DNA of 15,056 nucleotides from JBLIAZ01 sp047631875 (lineage in GTDB: Bacteria; Bacteroidota; Bacteroidia; Flavobacteriales_C; GCA-002722245), in the NCBI GenBank assembly GCA_047631875.1, contig JBLIAZ010000040.1:1-15056 (forward strand). The letters run 5' to 3'. Under the pieces are notes generated by a model that saw only the letters and a program-made list of their open reading frames with translations, ran no database searches and was not told where the DNA came from. Position numbers and translations under genes: made by a program. Of this stretch, positions 14,076-15,056 are shown one piece after another; position 1 is the stretch's first letter, and every line of letters begins with the position of its first letter.

Positions 14076-15056
14076 ATGTATTTTAAATCTATCAAGACGC
14101 TCCTTGTCGCGTTAATTATTACCACTTCTGCTTATTCAAATGTTTATACTGTAACTTCTGCTCTTGGAAATGAATGGGATCCTAATGTTGCTGGATCATT
14201 TTTTTTAGCTATCACAAACGCCAACTTTAATCCTGGGAGAGATACAATTGAATTTAATTTACCTGGAAACACACTTCTGAACGGAAACAATTGGGACGTT
14301 ACTACTGTAACTGAAGAAGTTTATATAAATGGTTATTCAACTCAAGCAGGAAACGGTGCAATAAGAATACAATCTAGAATTAATATTAACACCAATAATT
14401 GCCTAATCAATGGTTGTATTAATGTAGTTACCGGAAATCAGAATTATAACATTAACGGTAATAGTAATACTGTTAGTAATTTCAGTATTACAAACAATGA
14501 TAATCATAGTATTTATATCACTGGAAATAACAACATCGTTAGTGACGGAGATCTGACTAACAATGGGACTACAGACAACCATGGTATCAATTTATTTAGT
14601 GGGACAGGCAATCAAATTACAAATATCAATATTGCTTCAAATGGACATGGAATAACTGTTGCAGCAGCATCGAGTGCTAATATCATAGATGGATGTACTA
14701 TTACGCAATCTGGGGCACTAAATCCAAGTAACATTGGAGTTGTTATAAGAGGAGCTGGAAATAACATCATAAAAAATACGGAAGTACACAACATTAACCA
14801 CAACGGAATAGGTTTGCTAGACAATGCAGCAAATAACATAATAGACAGTTGCGTGTCAAGAAATAACCTTTGGGCAGGAATCGCCTTCGGCGATAGTGAT
14901 GCTCCATTTCCTGAAACACCATCATCTTCAAATGCTGTAAGTAATTCCTCTTTTCATGATAATGGAAGTCATGGTGTAATCGTAGGAGGTAGCTCTATCA
15001 ATAATACCTTTCAAAAAACAAGAGTTTACGGAAATAGTAATGATGCAAATGCAGGC
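14076..15056 (+). CDS. Secreted parallel beta-helix protein (3' truncated by window end)
   Basis: The frame is open from the ATG at 14076 to the last base, 327 codons, with no stop. The signal peptide is about MYFKSIKTLLVALIITTSAYS. The next segment, VYTVTSALGNEWDPNVAGSF then AITNANFNPGRDTIEFNLPG, resembles the opening domain of Bacteroidota proteins with the pattern VTNTNDSGxGSLRxAIxxAN...DTIxFN. From about residue 80 the sequence is a run of short turns rich in Asn and Gly (GNSNTVSNFSITNN, GNNNIVSDGDLTNN, NHGINLFSGTGNQITNI, GNNIIKNTEV, NGIGLLDNAANNIIDSC), the Asn-ladder pattern of right-handed parallel beta-helix (PbH1) repeats. Such proteins include polysaccharide-active enzymes and adhesins; no catalytic residues can be assigned. 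The missing C-terminus would probably carry a type IX sorting domain. Follows a terminator. Confidence 0.88.
   Translation, partial: MYFKSIKTLLVALIITTSAYSNVYTVTSALGNEWDPNVAGSFFLAITNANFNPGRDTIEFNLPGNTLLNGNNWDVTTVTEEVYINGYSTQAGNGAIRIQSRININTNNCLINGCINVVTGNQNYNINGNSNTVSNFSITNNDNHSIYITGNNNIVSDGDLTNNGTTDNHGINLFSGTGNQITNINIASNGHGITVAAASSANIIDGCTITQSGALNPSNIGVVIRGAGNNIIKNTEVHNINHNGIGLLDNAANNIIDSCVSRNNLWAGIAFGDSDAPFPETPSSSNAVSNSSFHDNGSHGVIVGGSSINNTFQKTRVYGNSNDANAG

Noticed and set aside
14320..14860. Short Asn/Gly-coding repeats as a possible DNA repeat or CRISPR array
   Set aside because: Repeats are degenerate, in one reading frame and explained by beta-helix turns; there are no uniform repeats with spacers.

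Overview
The window looks like a chromosomal segment of a Bacteroidota bacterium, most likely Flavobacteriia (Crocinitomicaceae/Fluviicola-like). The evidence is AT-rich DNA, start codons with little Shine-Dalgarno signal, candidate TTTG/TAnnTTTG-type promoters, a CHU_C-type (gliding-motility-associated, type IX secretion type B) C-terminal domain, a DUF4197 lipoprotein, and an uncharacterised lipoprotein/outer-membrane-barrel pair. The genus is inferred and not proven by the sequence. No phage, IS element, CRISPR array or rRNA was seen.

Left part (1-3462, all minus strand): a DUF4197 lipoprotein gene, a tRNA-Leu(GAG) gene and a PIF1-like SF1 helicase with a C-terminal helix-turn-helix extension. 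The tRNA lies 36 nt downstream of the helicase, has a candidate promoter of its own over the end of the helicase gene, and is followed by a strong hairpin terminator. Beyond that terminator is an inverted, slightly degenerate copy of the last 26 nt of the tRNA region, so the terminator sits inside a larger palindrome.

Middle part (3543-8307, plus strand): an ElyC/SanA-like DUF218 membrane protein, divergent from the helicase, then a tightly packed trio: a large 734-aa lipoprotein, a DUF5723-like outer-membrane beta-barrel and a small secreted Cys-containing protein. Spacing of 16 and 2 nt suggests one transcript, and all three products appear to go to the envelope. This trio is the best candidate here for an uncharacterised system.

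Next block (8430-10471, plus): kdsB (CMP-KDO synthetase for lipopolysaccharide), a small acidic protein of unknown function, a MazG/PRA-PH-like pyrophosphohydrolase and a LEA-2-like small lipoprotein. Three near-identical 9-bp repeats lie just upstream of kdsB.

Right part (10599-15056, plus): a promoter matching the Bacteroidota consensus drives a 1074-aa secreted protein (propeller-like N-terminus, Ig-like repeats including a recent tandem duplication, CHU_C sorting domain). A clear terminator follows, then the first 327 codons of a secreted parallel beta-helix protein that runs off the window end. These two are probably cell-surface or secreted proteins exported by the type IX system.
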